A stretch of 64,000 nt of DNA from a virus: positions 46,253-110,252 of IMG/VR virus record IMGVR_UViG_3300043775_001610; one strand, written 5' to 3'. The notes below the pieces were generated by a model, which saw only the letters and a list, made by a program, of their open reading frames with translations, was not told the origin of the DNA and ran no database searches. Position numbers and translations under genes: made by a program. Positions 35,328-43,222 of this stretch are shown here, piece by piece; within the stretch, counting starts at the first letter, position 1, and every line of letters begins with the position of its first letter.

Positions 35328-35712
35328 TCCGATTATTACAATCGTTGGAAGAGTTGGCAGTGAACCAGAATCTGTTGGATCAAACGGTCTTAGATTCAGA
35401 GTTGCAACCAATGATCGTGTCAAGAATGATACTACTGGTGAGTGGGAAGACAAAAACACTTCATGGTGGACTGTCAAGGCTTGGCGTACCCTTGCAGATC
35501 AATCAAAGTCTGTGATTAAAAAGGGCATGGAAGTTATTATCGTTGGAAAGATTTATGAAGAAAACTGGACAGATAAGGATGGCGTTAAGAGAAGCTCATA
35601 TGAAATTAACGCAGACTCAATCTCAGTAACAGCATACACGTTGTCTAAGGACAAGTCTCCAAGTAATAACGACTTCCCTTCATACAAGACATATGCTGAG
35701 GTTCCATTCTAA
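35320..35712 (+). CDS. ssb: Bacterial-type single-stranded DNA-binding protein
   Basis: 130 residues with the usual SSB OB-fold opening (NPIITIVGRVGSEPE), RFRVATNDR, WWTVKAWR, GMEVIIVGKI, and a C-terminus ending EVPF, like the DIPF/EVPF tail that recruits partners. The short Ser/Asn linker is normal for small phage SSBs. Together with the gp32-like protein at 29642, this makes two ssDNA-binding proteins in one phage. Confidence 0.88.
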   Translation: MANPIITIVGRVGSEPESVGSNGLRFRVATNDRVKNDTTGEWEDKNTSWWTVKAWRTLADQSKSVIKKGMEVIIVGKIYEENWTDKDGVKRSSYEINADSISVTAYTLSKDKSPSNNDFPSYKTYAEVPF

Positions 35713-35816
35713 TGCTATACTTTGTTTATGGAACCCTGTTTGGTTTTGTTGTTGGATATGGAGTCGGTCTATTAATGGATAAGTGGGATAAAAAGATTAA
35801 AAATGACAGAGGATAA
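35712..35816 (+). CDS. 34-residue single-pass membrane peptide
   Basis: An ATG sharing its first base with the ssb stop opens 34 residues: one hydrophobic helix (YFVYGTLFGFVVGYGVGLLM) followed by a basic, charged tail (DKWDKKIKNDRG). It overlaps the next gene by 14 bp. The tight overlaps support translation. Function unknown. Confidence 0.45.
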   Translation: MLYFVYGTLFGFVVGYGVGLLMDKWDKKIKNDRG

Positions 35817-36141
35817 GAATACATTAGAGTTAATTAATTCTATAACAGAGTTTAATGATCTACATGAGTATATGAACGATGCTCAGTTAGACAGAGCACT
35901 AGCTGTTATAGTAAAACTTTTATTAAATCCAGATGTACCTGCTGCAAAAGCTCCTCAACTTATTATTGAGCTTCAAGCTATGTCAACTAAGTTTGCTATG
36001 ATGGCATCTTACTATTCAACAATAGCAAAAGATAAAGCGGGGACAATGAACAATAATAAGAAAAATATATATTATTCAGCAAAGGAGTCCATAGACAAAC
36101 TTGTAGATGCACTTAAGTATGTCGTTAGGTATAATTTGTAA
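35803..36141 (+). CDS. Hypothetical helical protein
   Basis: 112 residues, mostly helical with a Leu/Ala-rich middle (LDRALAVIVKLLLNP, LIIELQAMSTKFAMM). It is coupled by overlap to its neighbours. It comes before the Cas4-like nuclease and may act with it. No motif recognised. Confidence 0.55.
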   Translation: MTEDKNTLELINSITEFNDLHEYMNDAQLDRALAVIVKLLLNPDVPAAKAPQLIIELQAMSTKFAMMASYYSTIAKDKAGTMNNNKKNIYYSAKESIDKLVDALKYVVRYNL

Positions 36142-36929
36142 TGGGTAGAAACATAGTTAAAAATTTAAAGTTTAAAAAGCATACTGGCAAGTTCTTTGAC
36201 CCAGAGCTTTTTGCATCAATGCTTGATGAGTCATATAAAAATACTAAAAGAGCAGATGGTGAAATGACAAAGAAGTCTTTCAGCCCAAGCTCTTTGGGTT
36301 ACGGTCATGGAACATGCCCAAGGTATTGGTATATGGCTTTTTCTGGCGCAGTCTTTATTGACAATAATGATGCTGTTGCAGTCGCTAACATGGCTCAGGG
36401 AACCCAAGCCCACGAGAGACTTCAGAACTTAATTAAAACTATGCCTCAGTGGGTTGCCGAAGAAGAAGAAATTATAAATGAGTATCCTCCAATTCGTGGC
36501 TTTATTGATCTTATCATGGAGTATGATGGCGAAACTGTTATTGGTGAAATAAAAACAGCAAAGCAAGAGGTGTGGGATACAAGGCAGGCAGAGATGAGCC
36601 CATCCCCAAACCATCTGCTGCAGCTCTTAACATATATGAAGCTTAAGGATGCTAAAGAAGGATTCTTCCTGTATGAGAATAAAAATACTCAAGAGATCTT
36701 AATTATTCCAGTATCAATGAATGATAGGAATAAAAAGATTATAGAAGACACTTTCTTGTGGATGAGAGAGGTCTGGGATAACTTTAAGGAAGGCGACCTT
36801 CCTATGAAGCCAGAAGGTGCAACAAAAACTAAGATGCCTTGTACATACTGCCCAATTAAAAAAGAGTGTTATTCAAAAGACACACCAGTTGGAACGGTAC
36901 AGATAGAAAGATTTAAGGTCCTCCTGTAA
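36141..36929 (+). CDS. Cas4/RecB-like PD-(D/E)XK exonuclease
   Basis: 262 residues. A cysteine in GTCPRYW (near 57) is followed by the nuclease core GFIDLIMEYDG...IGEIKTAK (near 117-140), giving the Asp and the ExK of the (D/E)xK motif. A C-terminal cluster CTYCPIKKEC (near 234-243) joins the first Cys to form the likely [4Fe-4S] site of Cas4-like and AddB-like nucleases. It probably processes DNA ends for RecA. No CRISPR genes are near, so it is a replication/recombination enzyme here. Confidence 0.82.
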   Translation: MGRNIVKNLKFKKHTGKFFDPELFASMLDESYKNTKRADGEMTKKSFSPSSLGYGHGTCPRYWYMAFSGAVFIDNNDAVAVANMAQGTQAHERLQNLIKTMPQWVAEEEEIINEYPPIRGFIDLIMEYDGETVIGEIKTAKQEVWDTRQAEMSPSPNHLLQLLTYMKLKDAKEGFFLYENKNTQEILIIPVSMNDRNKKIIEDTFLWMREVWDNFKEGDLPMKPEGATKTKMPCTYCPIKKECYSKDTPVGTVQIERFKVLL

Positions 36930-37222
36930 TGATATGCGCTAATTCAGATTGCATAAATGGAAAAGAGTTTACCCCAAAAACACATAATCAAAAATATTGT
37001 TCAGATGATTGCTGCAGAATTGCAACAAATAAAAAGATTATGGAGAAATACTATGAAAAAAAAGCAATTAGATCTGGACAAAAAAGACTATGCAAGTCAT
37101 GCAGCTCAAGTTTGAGCAGATATAATACTTTAGACATATGCTCTAGATGTGAAAAAAATAACTCTAAGTCTGATAGAAGCAAGATATTAAGGATGATACG
37201 TGACTCTGGCGAAATTATCTAG
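36929..37222 (+). CDS. Double zinc-finger, basic protein
   Basis: 97 residues with three cysteine groups: CANSDC...KYCSDDCC at the N-terminus, then CKSC near 56, then CSRC near 72. Lys/Arg-rich segments connect them. The first pattern (C...F.P....KYCS..C) is a common phage zinc finger. It probably binds DNA or RNA. It overlaps the RuvC-like gene by 23 bp. Confidence 0.55.
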   Translation: MICANSDCINGKEFTPKTHNQKYCSDDCCRIATNKKIMEKYYEKKAIRSGQKRLCKSCSSSLSRYNTLDICSRCEKNNSKSDRSKILRMIRDSGEII

Positions 37223-37766
37223 GACAAAAGCAAGCAGAGTCCTTGGGATAGATGCATCAACATCATCTGTTGCCTTTTGTTTAATCGAAGGTAGCACACC
37301 AATTAAATGGGGTAAGATTAATTTAGTTGGAAATGATATATACGAAAAAATTTATAATGCTAAAAGTAGAGTTGCGATGATGCTAGATGAGCTAAAAAGC
37401 GATTACATTGCCGTAGAAGGAGCTATACTTGTCAGATCACCAGATGCTGTGATAAAATTATCATATGTTTATGGTGTTGTCATTGCTGAGCTTATGTCTA
37501 CGGGTGCTTCAGTTATCACTATATCTCCTAGCTCTTGGCAAGCGTATATTGGAAACAAAAACCCTACCAAAGAAGAGAAGGCAGCAATACGTTTAGCCAA
37601 TCCAGGATACGCAGACTCATGGTACAAAAACCAGTTAAGGAATATGCGTAAGCAAAGAACGGCAGATTACTTTAATAAAAAACATGGTTTATCTATAGAA
37701 GATTTTGATGTAGCTGATGCATTCGGCATCGCTTATTATGCTAGAGAGGTTCTCACAAATAAATGA
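37200..37766 (+). CDS. RuvC-like Holliday-junction resolvase
   Basis: 188 residues, GTG start. The RNase-H-fold acidic residues appear in order: LGIDAST near 14-20, VEGA near 69-72, and DVADAFGIAYY near 171-181. This is the phage version of RuvC, which cuts branched DNA before packaging. The end overlaps the next gene by 4 bp. Confidence 0.8.
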   Translation: MTLAKLSRTKASRVLGIDASTSSVAFCLIEGSTPIKWGKINLVGNDIYEKIYNAKSRVAMMLDELKSDYIAVEGAILVRSPDAVIKLSYVYGVVIAELMSTGASVITISPSSWQAYIGNKNPTKEEKAAIRLANPGYADSWYKNQLRNMRKQRTADYFNKKHGLSIEDFDVADAFGIAYYAREVLTNK

Positions 37767-38353
37767 CACAAGTATGGAACGATAGAAGTGCACAGGAAGA
37801 GTTTGTTTTAGAACTTCTAGATAATAAAAAAGAAGGATACTATGTTGAGCTAGGAGCATTTCATTCAAAAAATGGAAGCAACACTAATAGACTAGAGAAT
37901 GAGTTCGGTTGGAAAGGTGTCTCCTTTGAAATTAAAGAAGACCTAAGAAAAGAATTTAATGAAAATAGATCTAACCCATGTATGGGTGATGCTCTGGATT
38001 TTAATTACATATCTTACTTTGAAGAAAATTCATTCCCTAAACAAATAGATTACCTTCAGGTAGATATTGATTCTGGGTACCAGCTAAATGGAAGGCCAGA
38101 CGGCAACGCATACACAAGTTTGCACGGACTACTAGCAGTACCGCTAAATTCTTATAGATTTACAGTAATTACATTTGAGCATGATGCAAATATGTATTGG
38201 CGCAACGCTGCAATGAGAGATGTTCAGAGAGAAATATTAGACTCACTTGGGTATTCAATTGTTGTTAGAACGGAATCAGAAGACTGGTGGGTTGACCCAA
38301 CAGTTATTGATTTAGAATCATACAGAAAGCATTTTAGATGGGATCATCTGTGA
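37763..38353 (+). CDS. FkbM-like methyltransferase
   Basis: 196 residues. The SAM-binding opening YYVELGAFHSKNGSNT (near 25-41) is followed by GWKGVSFEI (motif II acidic strand), then a YLQVDIDSG strand. This is the build of FkbM-type methyltransferases, which modify sugars or other small groups. The target cannot be told; host glycan or a phage structural component are possible. It is out of place in a recombination operon. Confidence 0.6.
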   Translation: MTQVWNDRSAQEEFVLELLDNKKEGYYVELGAFHSKNGSNTNRLENEFGWKGVSFEIKEDLRKEFNENRSNPCMGDALDFNYISYFEENSFPKQIDYLQVDIDSGYQLNGRPDGNAYTSLHGLLAVPLNSYRFTVITFEHDANMYWRNAAMRDVQREILDSLGYSIVVRTESEDWWVDPTVIDLESYRKHFRWDHL

Positions 38354-38355
38354 AA

Positions 38356-38490
38356 ATGTATAAAAATAAAGATTGGCTACATAGAAGATACGTTGTTCAA
38401 AGAAAAAGTATGGAAGAAATTGCACAAGAATGTGGCGTAACAGTTATGACCATATACAGAGCATTAAAAGAAAAGGGCTTAATTAAATGA
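38356..38490 (+). CDS. 44-residue helix-turn-helix protein
   Basis: ATG 38356 (or GTG 38350, which overlaps the previous stop). The peptide contains SMEEIAQECGVTVMTIYRAL, a complete helix-turn-helix with the usual A.....G.....I pattern, preceded by HRRYVVQRK. Its TGA overlaps the next ATG. Such mini-proteins resemble the DNA-binding part of a resolvase or terminase small subunit. Confidence 0.6.
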   Translation: MYKNKDWLHRRYVVQRKSMEEIAQECGVTVMTIYRALKEKGLIK

Positions 38491-38828
38491 CACCTACACC
38501 AGTTTTCGAAGATTCAAAAGTATTTAAATACGATGACCTTTATTTGCTTACAGTAGGGACAGAAGCTGGTAAAGAAATTCTATCAACATGCCTTGATATT
38601 GCTCATATGCTTATAAAGAAAAATATTTCATATGGAAATTCAGCCCTAGATCCAGTTCGTATATTTTCCAAGGCGGGCCCAAGAGAGCAGCTATACGTCA
38701 GAATTGATGATAAGTTAAATAGATTAATTAAGGGAGAAGAATATCCAGGTGATAATGATATTGATGACCTTATTGGATATTTGATATTACTCAAGGTTGC
38801 TAAGGAATTTGCTATTTCAGTCGACTAG
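38487..38828 (+). CDS. DUF1599/MazG-like nucleotide-associated protein
   Basis: 113 residues. The pattern ISYGNSALDPVRIF, then VRIDDKLNRL, then DDLIGYLILL matches the helical DUF1599 'nucleotide modification associated' fold, related to all-alpha nucleotide pyrophosphohydrolases (MazG, dUTPase-like). It may sanitise or process nucleotides in the infected cell. A -10 box follows 4 bases after the stop and drives the terminase genes. Confidence 0.6.
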   Translation: MTPTPVFEDSKVFKYDDLYLLTVGTEAGKEILSTCLDIAHMLIKKNISYGNSALDPVRIFSKAGPREQLYVRIDDKLNRLIKGEEYPGDNDIDDLIGYLILLKVAKEFAISVD

Positions 38829-38831
38829 AAG

Positions 38832-38837
38832 TATAAT
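38832..38837 (+). promoter_or_regulatory. -10 box for the terminase operon (leaderless type)
   Basis: TATAAT lies 8 nt before the ATG of the small terminase gene (38846), with no Shine-Dalgarno in between. The predicted start is at or next to the start codon. The -35 is not conserved. Confidence 0.5.
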
Positions 38838-38845
38838 GTATTTAT

Positions 38846-39382
38846 ATGGAAATTGAACTAGCTGATCATTTTGATCGTATGAATAAAGTAGTTGAAGAAC
38901 TACTTAGGGGCAACAGCCCTACACAGATTGCTACCCTGACTGGTCTTAAGAGGGCAGAAGTCATTGAGCTAATAGATGAGTGGAAAAGTGTTGTCCACAA
39001 CGATACATCAGCCCGTGAACGTGCTAAGGAGGCTATCTCTGGAGCTGACCAACACTATGCGATGCTGATAAAAGAAGCATGGAAAACAGTTGAAGACGCT
39101 GATCAAGCAGGTCAGCTTAGTGTTAAATCTGGTGCACTTAAGCTAATCGCTGACATTGAGGGCAAAAGAATTGGAATGTTACAAGAAGTCGGTTTGCTTG
39201 ACAACGCAGAGATGGCAGGACAGATAGCGGAGGCGGAAAGAAAACAAGAAGTTCTAGTTAAGATTCTAAAAGAAGTTACTGCAACATGTCCTAAGTGTAA
39301 GATGGAAGTAGCTAAACGTTTATCACAAATTACTGGAATTGTTGAGCCTATAGAGATTATTGAGGAAGTCAGTGGAATTTAA
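38846..39382 (+). CDS. terS: Terminase small subunit
   Basis: 178 residues. An N-terminal helix-turn-helix (NSPTQIATLTGLKRAEVIELIDEW, residues ~24-47) is followed by long oligomerisation helices and a C-terminal CPKC pair near 147-150. It precedes the large subunit and overlaps it by 11 bp. It would recognise the packaging site and form the ring that loads TerL. The Cys pair suggests a metal-stabilised C-terminus. Confidence 0.78.
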   Translation: MEIELADHFDRMNKVVEELLRGNSPTQIATLTGLKRAEVIELIDEWKSVVHNDTSARERAKEAISGADQHYAMLIKEAWKTVEDADQAGQLSVKSGALKLIADIEGKRIGMLQEVGLLDNAEMAGQIAEAERKQEVLVKILKEVTATCPKCKMEVAKRLSQITGIVEPIEIIEEVSGI

Positions 39383-41162
39383 TTTTGATGACCTCATTGA
39401 TATACTTGATGGAGAAGAGTTTGAAGAAAGACCTGTCGATCTAAGAACATTTGTAACAGACAAGAATTATTTAGGTCTTCCTGAGTTGTCAGAAAATCAG
39501 TATACTTTAATTGAAAAATCTTCTCAGATTTATAAAGAGTCAACTCTAATTAAACTTTTTGGTGAAAAAGAAGGTTCTTTAAGATATAAACAGACATGCA
39601 ATGAAGTTGTTGCTCAACTAGGTAAGGGCAGCGGTAAAGACTATTGTTCAACCATATCTGTTGCTTATATAGTTTATCTGCTTCTATGTTTAAAAGACCC
39701 AGCGTCATACTACGGAAAGCCACCTGGCGACTCAATTGATATTATCAACATCGCCATAAACGCTCAACAAGCAAACAATGTTTTTTTCAAGGGGTTTAAA
39801 AACAGAGTAACACATTCTCCATGGTTTGTAGGGAAATACTTTGAAAAAGCTTCTGAGATAAAATTTGATAAGAATGTTACTGTTTACTCTGGACACTCAG
39901 AAAGAGAAGCTTTTGAAGGTTACAACGTTTTAGTTGCAGTACTCGATGAAATCTCTGGCTTTGCCCTAGACAGTACTAGTGGGCACGACCAGGCAAAAAC
40001 TGCAAGTGGTATTTACGATATGTATAGGGCATCTGTAGACTCTCGTTTTCCAGATTACGGAAAAGTAATTCTTCTTTCGTTTCCACGTTTTAAGAATGAC
40101 TATATTCAGCAAAGATATGACGAAATTATTTCAGAAAAAGAAGTTATATCAAGATCACATAGATTTAAACTAGATCCAGACCTTCCAGAAAATACAGTAG
40201 GTAATGAGTTTGATATATTTTGGGATGAAGATCAAATTATTTCTTACAAGTATCCAAGAGTCTACGCAATACGTAGGCCCACCTGGGAAGTTAATCCAAC
40301 AAGAAGTATAGAAGATTTTAAAATTGCATTCTACAGAGACGTAACAGATGCTCTTGGAAGATTTGCATGTATGCCACCAGAAGCAATTGATGCTTTCTTT
40401 AAGTCTCGTGAGAAGATTGAGATGGCATTTAAAGATCTATCTATAGCAGTTGATGGTTTTGGAAGATTTGAAGATTGGTTCTTGCCAGAAGAAGATAAAG
40501 ATTACTATATACACGTTGACTTAGCTCAAAAACATGACCATTGTGCTGTATCTATGGCCCACATTGAAAAGTTTGTTAGTGTAAAAGTTACTGATACTTA
40601 CTCTCAGCCAGCACCAATTGTTAAGGTTGATGCTGTTATGTACTGGACACCTACTTCAGACAAGTCAGTGGATTTTGCTGAAGTAAGAGATTATATTCTG
40701 TCTCTTAGATCTAGGGGATTTAACATTAAGATATGCACATTTGACAGATGGAACTCTCACGACATGATGCAACAGCTCAAGCAGTATGGAATAAATACTC
40801 AAACTTTATCTGTTGCAAAAAAACATTACGATGACATGGCTATGGTAGTTTTAGAAGAAAGATTAAATGGACCTCATATACCATTGCTTGTGGATGAATT
40901 ATTAGAGTTAAGAATTATGCGTGATAAAGTTGACCACCCAAGAAAAGGGTCTAAAGACTTAGCTGATGCTGTTTGTGGTTCAATATATAATGCGATTAGT
41001 TTAACAAGAGAAGCTTTTGGAGACATTGAGGTTCATGACTATGCTTCTGTAAAAAAACAATATAGAGAAAGTTTAACACAAGAAAGCCCAAATTTAATTA
41101 AGGCACCCTCAGCAATGCCTAGGGATCTTTCTGAAGCACTAAGTGGAATGGAAATAGTATGA
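39372..41162 (+). CDS. terL: Terminase large subunit (packaging ATPase/nuclease)
   Basis: 596 residues from GTG 39372, with GAGG at 39362-39365; a TTG four codons earlier is less likely. The P-loop reads LGKGSGKD near 80-90, with Asp in place of Ser/Thr after GK, a variant seen in some phage terminases. Walker B is VLVAVLDEIS near 185-195. The nuclease domain shows HVDLAQKHD near 379-387 and DLADAVCGS near 535-545. It cuts and pumps DNA into the head. It is unusual to find terminase in the middle of replication genes and far from the tail block. Confidence 0.9.
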   Translation: MEFNFDDLIDILDGEEFEERPVDLRTFVTDKNYLGLPELSENQYTLIEKSSQIYKESTLIKLFGEKEGSLRYKQTCNEVVAQLGKGSGKDYCSTISVAYIVYLLLCLKDPASYYGKPPGDSIDIINIAINAQQANNVFFKGFKNRVTHSPWFVGKYFEKASEIKFDKNVTVYSGHSEREAFEGYNVLVAVLDEISGFALDSTSGHDQAKTASGIYDMYRASVDSRFPDYGKVILLSFPRFKNDYIQQRYDEIISEKEVISRSHRFKLDPDLPENTVGNEFDIFWDEDQIISYKYPRVYAIRRPTWEVNPTRSIEDFKIAFYRDVTDALGRFACMPPEAIDAFFKSREKIEMAFKDLSIAVDGFGRFEDWFLPEEDKDYYIHVDLAQKHDHCAVSMAHIEKFVSVKVTDTYSQPAPIVKVDAVMYWTPTSDKSVDFAEVRDYILSLRSRGFNIKICTFDRWNSHDMMQQLKQYGINTQTLSVAKKHYDDMAMVVLEERLNGPHIPLLVDELLELRIMRDKVDHPRKGSKDLADAVCGSIYNAISLTREAFGDIEVHDYASVKKQYRESLTQESPNLIKAPSAMPRDLSEALSGMEIV

Positions 41163-41395
41163 GTATATATCAAGAAAAAGCTAAAGAGTGCAAGTGCTGC
41201 AGCAAGCATGTGCCTCTACCTACAAGGCTTAAGGAGTATTCTGGAATACTAGTCTGCCCAACAACATTCGACAATATACATGAGTATAGAAGAGTTTGGT
41301 CGGAAATTGGGAAAAGACCTCCAGGCAGCATAAGAAAACATTTTTCAGAGTATGTTCAGGACATAGTTGAAAAGTCTATTGACAAAACTGATTAA
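41159..41395 (+). CDS. Small zinc-binding protein
   Basis: 78 residues, overlapping the TerL stop by 4 bp. CKCC at residues 11-14 and a later CP (near 32) may form a zinc site; the rest is basic and helical. Position suggests a packaging or head-related accessory. No family recognised. Confidence 0.5.
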   Translation: MSIYQEKAKECKCCSKHVPLPTRLKEYSGILVCPTTFDNIHEYRRVWSEIGKRPPGSIRKHFSEYVQDIVEKSIDKTD

Positions 41396-41402
41396 TAAAT
41401 AC

Positions 41403-41408
41403 TATAAT
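41403..41408 (+). promoter_or_regulatory. -10 box of tRNA-Met
   Basis: TATAAT lies 8 nt before the first base of the tRNA, so each tRNA in this area may be transcribed from its own promoter. Confidence 0.45.
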
Positions 41409-41416
41409 TCAACTAA

Positions 41417-41490
41417 GCAACAATAGCTTAGTTGGTTAAAGCCCCGAACTCATAATTCGGTAATCGTAGGTTCAAGTCCTACTTGTTGCA
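41417..41490 (+). tRNA. tRNA-Met (CAT)
   Basis: The acceptor GCAACAA pairs with TTGTTGC at 41483-41489. The D arm (GCTT/AAGC), anticodon stem CCGAA/TTCGG with loop CTCATAA, and T arm GTAGG/CCTAC are all intact. CCA is not encoded. The G1:C72 pair argues against the initiator tRNA; a CAT anticodon could also be an Ile tRNA read after lysidine modification. Confidence 0.9.
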
Positions 41491-41503
41491 CAGAAAGGTA
41501 GCA

Positions 41504-41842
41504 ATGTCAAAACCGTTTGATGAAGAAGATGAAGAAGAGCTGATGATTAAGATCCAGCACTATCTAGATATTGGTGCAATAAAGATTGCTGGCTTTTCAA
41601 AAGATGGTGAAGCAATATTTGAGCTTAACGAAGACGTAACTCCACTTTTAGCACCAGATTTATGGGAAGCTCATGAGCATTATGTAGAGTCAGAACTAAT
41701 AGATCTATTAAATACCGACCTTATGCAGGTAGAGTATGACGAAGATCTTCGGGTAACATATAATTTTACAGAAGAGGGATACAATATAGCAAAACAAAAG
41801 GGAATAATTCCTTTAAATACTATTGAAGATTTTGATTTTTAA
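41504..41842 (+). CDS. Acidic hypothetical protein
   Basis: 112 residues from ATG 41504, which has AAAGG upstream; an in-frame ATG at 41483 would lie inside the tRNA. It is rich in Asp/Glu, with YLDIGAIKIAGFSKDGEAIFEL, a segment with the beta-strand spacing of small winged or wHTH-like domains, but no certain match. It lies between two tRNA genes. Confidence 0.55.
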   Translation: MSKPFDEEDEEELMIKIQHYLDIGAIKIAGFSKDGEAIFELNEDVTPLLAPDLWEAHEHYVESELIDLLNTDLMQVEYDEDLRVTYNFTEEGYNIAKQKGIIPLNTIEDFDF

Positions 41843-41845
41843 TAG

Positions 41846-41851
41846 TATAAT
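41846..41851 (+). promoter_or_regulatory. -10 box of tRNA-Arg(TCT)
   Basis: TATAAT ends 8 nt before the tRNA start, the expected distance to the first transcribed base. The tRNA and the following ahpCD genes may share this promoter. Confidence 0.5.
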
Positions 41852-41859
41852 TTAATTTT

Positions 41860-41931
41860 ACCTCTGTAGCTCAGAGGAAGAGCAACAGACTTCTAATCTG
41901 TTGGCCGCTGGTTCGAATCCAGCCAGGGGTG
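41860..41931 (+). tRNA. tRNA-Arg (TCT)
   Basis: The acceptor ACCTCTG pairs with CAGGGGT (one G:U). The D arm, anticodon stem ACAGA/TCTGT with loop CTTCTAA, and T arm GCTGG/CCAGC are intact. It reads AGA, the Arg codon that dominates in this phage. Confidence 0.92.
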
Positions 41932-41968
41932 CGATATGAAATATCATCACTTATAAACAAGGAGAAAA

Positions 41969-42505
41969 ATGAAAACAGTAGGAGATAAGTTAGGAAATTT
42001 TGCAGTTACTGGTGTTAAGCCAGGAGCTTTGTCATATGAAGATTCCTCTTTTGAGGTAATTACACAGGATTCGTTCCCAGGTAAATGGAAGGTTATTGCA
42101 TTTTATCCAAAAGATTTTACATTTGTATGCCCAACAGAGATTGTTGCTTACGATGCTTTAGTTAATGACTTTAACGATAGAGATGCTGTCTTGATGACTG
42201 GATCAGTGGACAATGAGTTCTGTAAAATTGCTTGGAGAAATGCCCACGAGGACCTAAAGAAGACTAATTCATGGTCATTTGCAGATACAGCACACCATTT
42301 GGCTAATGATCTTGGGGTTCAACACTCTTCTGGTGTAACTTACCGTGCCACATTTATTGTTGATCCAGACAATATTATTCAGCATGTTACAGTAAACAAC
42401 CTAGATGTAGGTAGAAACCCAGATGAAACTCTTCGTGTTCTAGATGCTTTGCAAACAGGAGAGCTGTGTGCATGTAATCGATCACTAGGTGGAGAAACTT
42501 TGTAA
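41969..42505 (+). CDS. ahpC: Peroxiredoxin AhpC
   Basis: 178 residues, ATG with AAGGAG. A typical 2-Cys peroxiredoxin: peroxidatic Cys54 in FVCPTE, the Thr/Arg of the active site (Thr preceding in KDFTFVC, Arg in VTYRATFIVD), and a C-terminal Cys pair LCAC near 167-169 for resolution. It reduces H2O2 and organic peroxides. The stop overlaps the ahpD ATG by one base, the bacterial operon order. It probably protects the infected cell from oxidative stress. Confidence 0.92.
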   Translation: MKTVGDKLGNFAVTGVKPGALSYEDSSFEVITQDSFPGKWKVIAFYPKDFTFVCPTEIVAYDALVNDFNDRDAVLMTGSVDNEFCKIAWRNAHEDLKKTNSWSFADTAHHLANDLGVQHSSGVTYRATFIVDPDNIIQHVTVNNLDVGRNPDETLRVLDALQTGELCACNRSLGGETL

Positions 42506-43017
42506 TGTTGTGGGTTGACCAGCTAAAAGATTCCTTGCCAGAGTATGCTAAAGACATTAAGTTAAACCTAGATGCTGTAATCAACAGGTCAACTATTGAT
42601 CCAGAGCATGCAACATACCTTTCTATTGCTGCAGCATTTGCTACAGGAAACTCTAAGCTACTTACTTTTATTGTCGCTAGCGCCACAGATGAAGTTGAAA
42701 AAAATGCAGCTTTAACGGCAGGAGCCATAATGGCTCAAAACAATGTATGGTATCCATTCATTGAAATGGCAGACGATCAAAATCTAAAAGGCTTGCCAGC
42801 ACAGCTAAGAATGAATTCAATTGCTTCTCATGGTGGAACAACAAAAGGAAAGTTTGAAGCTTACTCTCTAGCATCATCAATTATTGGCAAATGTCATTTT
42901 TGTGTTAAAGCACATTATGAAACATTGAAAGAAGAAGGATACACAGTTGAGCAGTTGCGTGATATCGGAAGAATTGCAGCAACAATTAATGCGTTAGCAA
43001 AGATCCTTTCGGCTTAA
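42505..43017 (+). CDS. ahpD: AhpD-like alkylhydroperoxidase
   Basis: 170 residues. The redox centre CHFC is at residues 130-133, with His137 and Glu118, the numbering known for mycobacterial AhpD (His132 there is Phe here, and His lies at 131). The family is an all-helical thiol reductase that regenerates AhpC with electrons from lipoamide. Pairing with ahpC makes a complete peroxide-reducing unit. AhpD is typical of actinobacteria, which supports the host assignment. Confidence 0.88.
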   Translation: MLWVDQLKDSLPEYAKDIKLNLDAVINRSTIDPEHATYLSIAAAFATGNSKLLTFIVASATDEVEKNAALTAGAIMAQNNVWYPFIEMADDQNLKGLPAQLRMNSIASHGGTTKGKFEAYSLASSIIGKCHFCVKAHYETLKEEGYTVEQLRDIGRIAATINALAKILSA

Positions 43018-43052
43018 TGCAAGTCCTTGGTATGACTTAAAACTACCAGCTT

Positions 43053-43125
43053 TGCCCTATAGCTCAGTTGGTAGAGCGTCGAACTGTTAATTCGAATGTC
43101 CCTGGATCGAGGCCAGGTGGGGCAG
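43053..43125 (+). tRNA. tRNA-Asn (GTT)
   Basis: The acceptor TGCCCTA pairs with TGGGGCA (one G:U). The D arm, anticodon stem TCGAA/TTCGA with loop CTGTTAA, and T arm CCTGG/CCAGG are intact. CCA is not encoded. It starts 36 nt after ahpD, so it may be cut from the same transcript. Confidence 0.92.
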
Positions 43126-43126
43126 C

Positions 43127-43199
43127 GCTCCTATAGCTCAGCTGGTAGAGCAGCAGACTTTTAATCTGCGGGTCGATGGTTCGATACCATCTGGGGGCA
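43127..43199 (+). tRNA. tRNA-Lys (TTT)
   Basis: One base separates it from tRNA-Asn. The acceptor GCTCCTA pairs with TGGGGGC, with T:G wobbles. The anticodon stem GCAGA/TCTGC has loop CTTTTAA, and the T arm is GATGG/CCATC. It reads AAA (and AAG), a very common codon in this AT-rich genome. Confidence 0.92.
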
Positions 43200-43222
43200 C
43201 AATAAAATGATTGGATAATGAT

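Noticed and set aside
36141-36929. CRISPR-associated Cas4
   Set aside because: Motifs fit Cas4-like nucleases, but no cas genes or arrays occur; phage recombination nucleases share the fold.
41417-41490. Initiator tRNA
   Set aside because: The first pair is G:C and not the unpaired C1:A72 of initiators, so an elongator Met (or modified Ile) tRNA is more likely.
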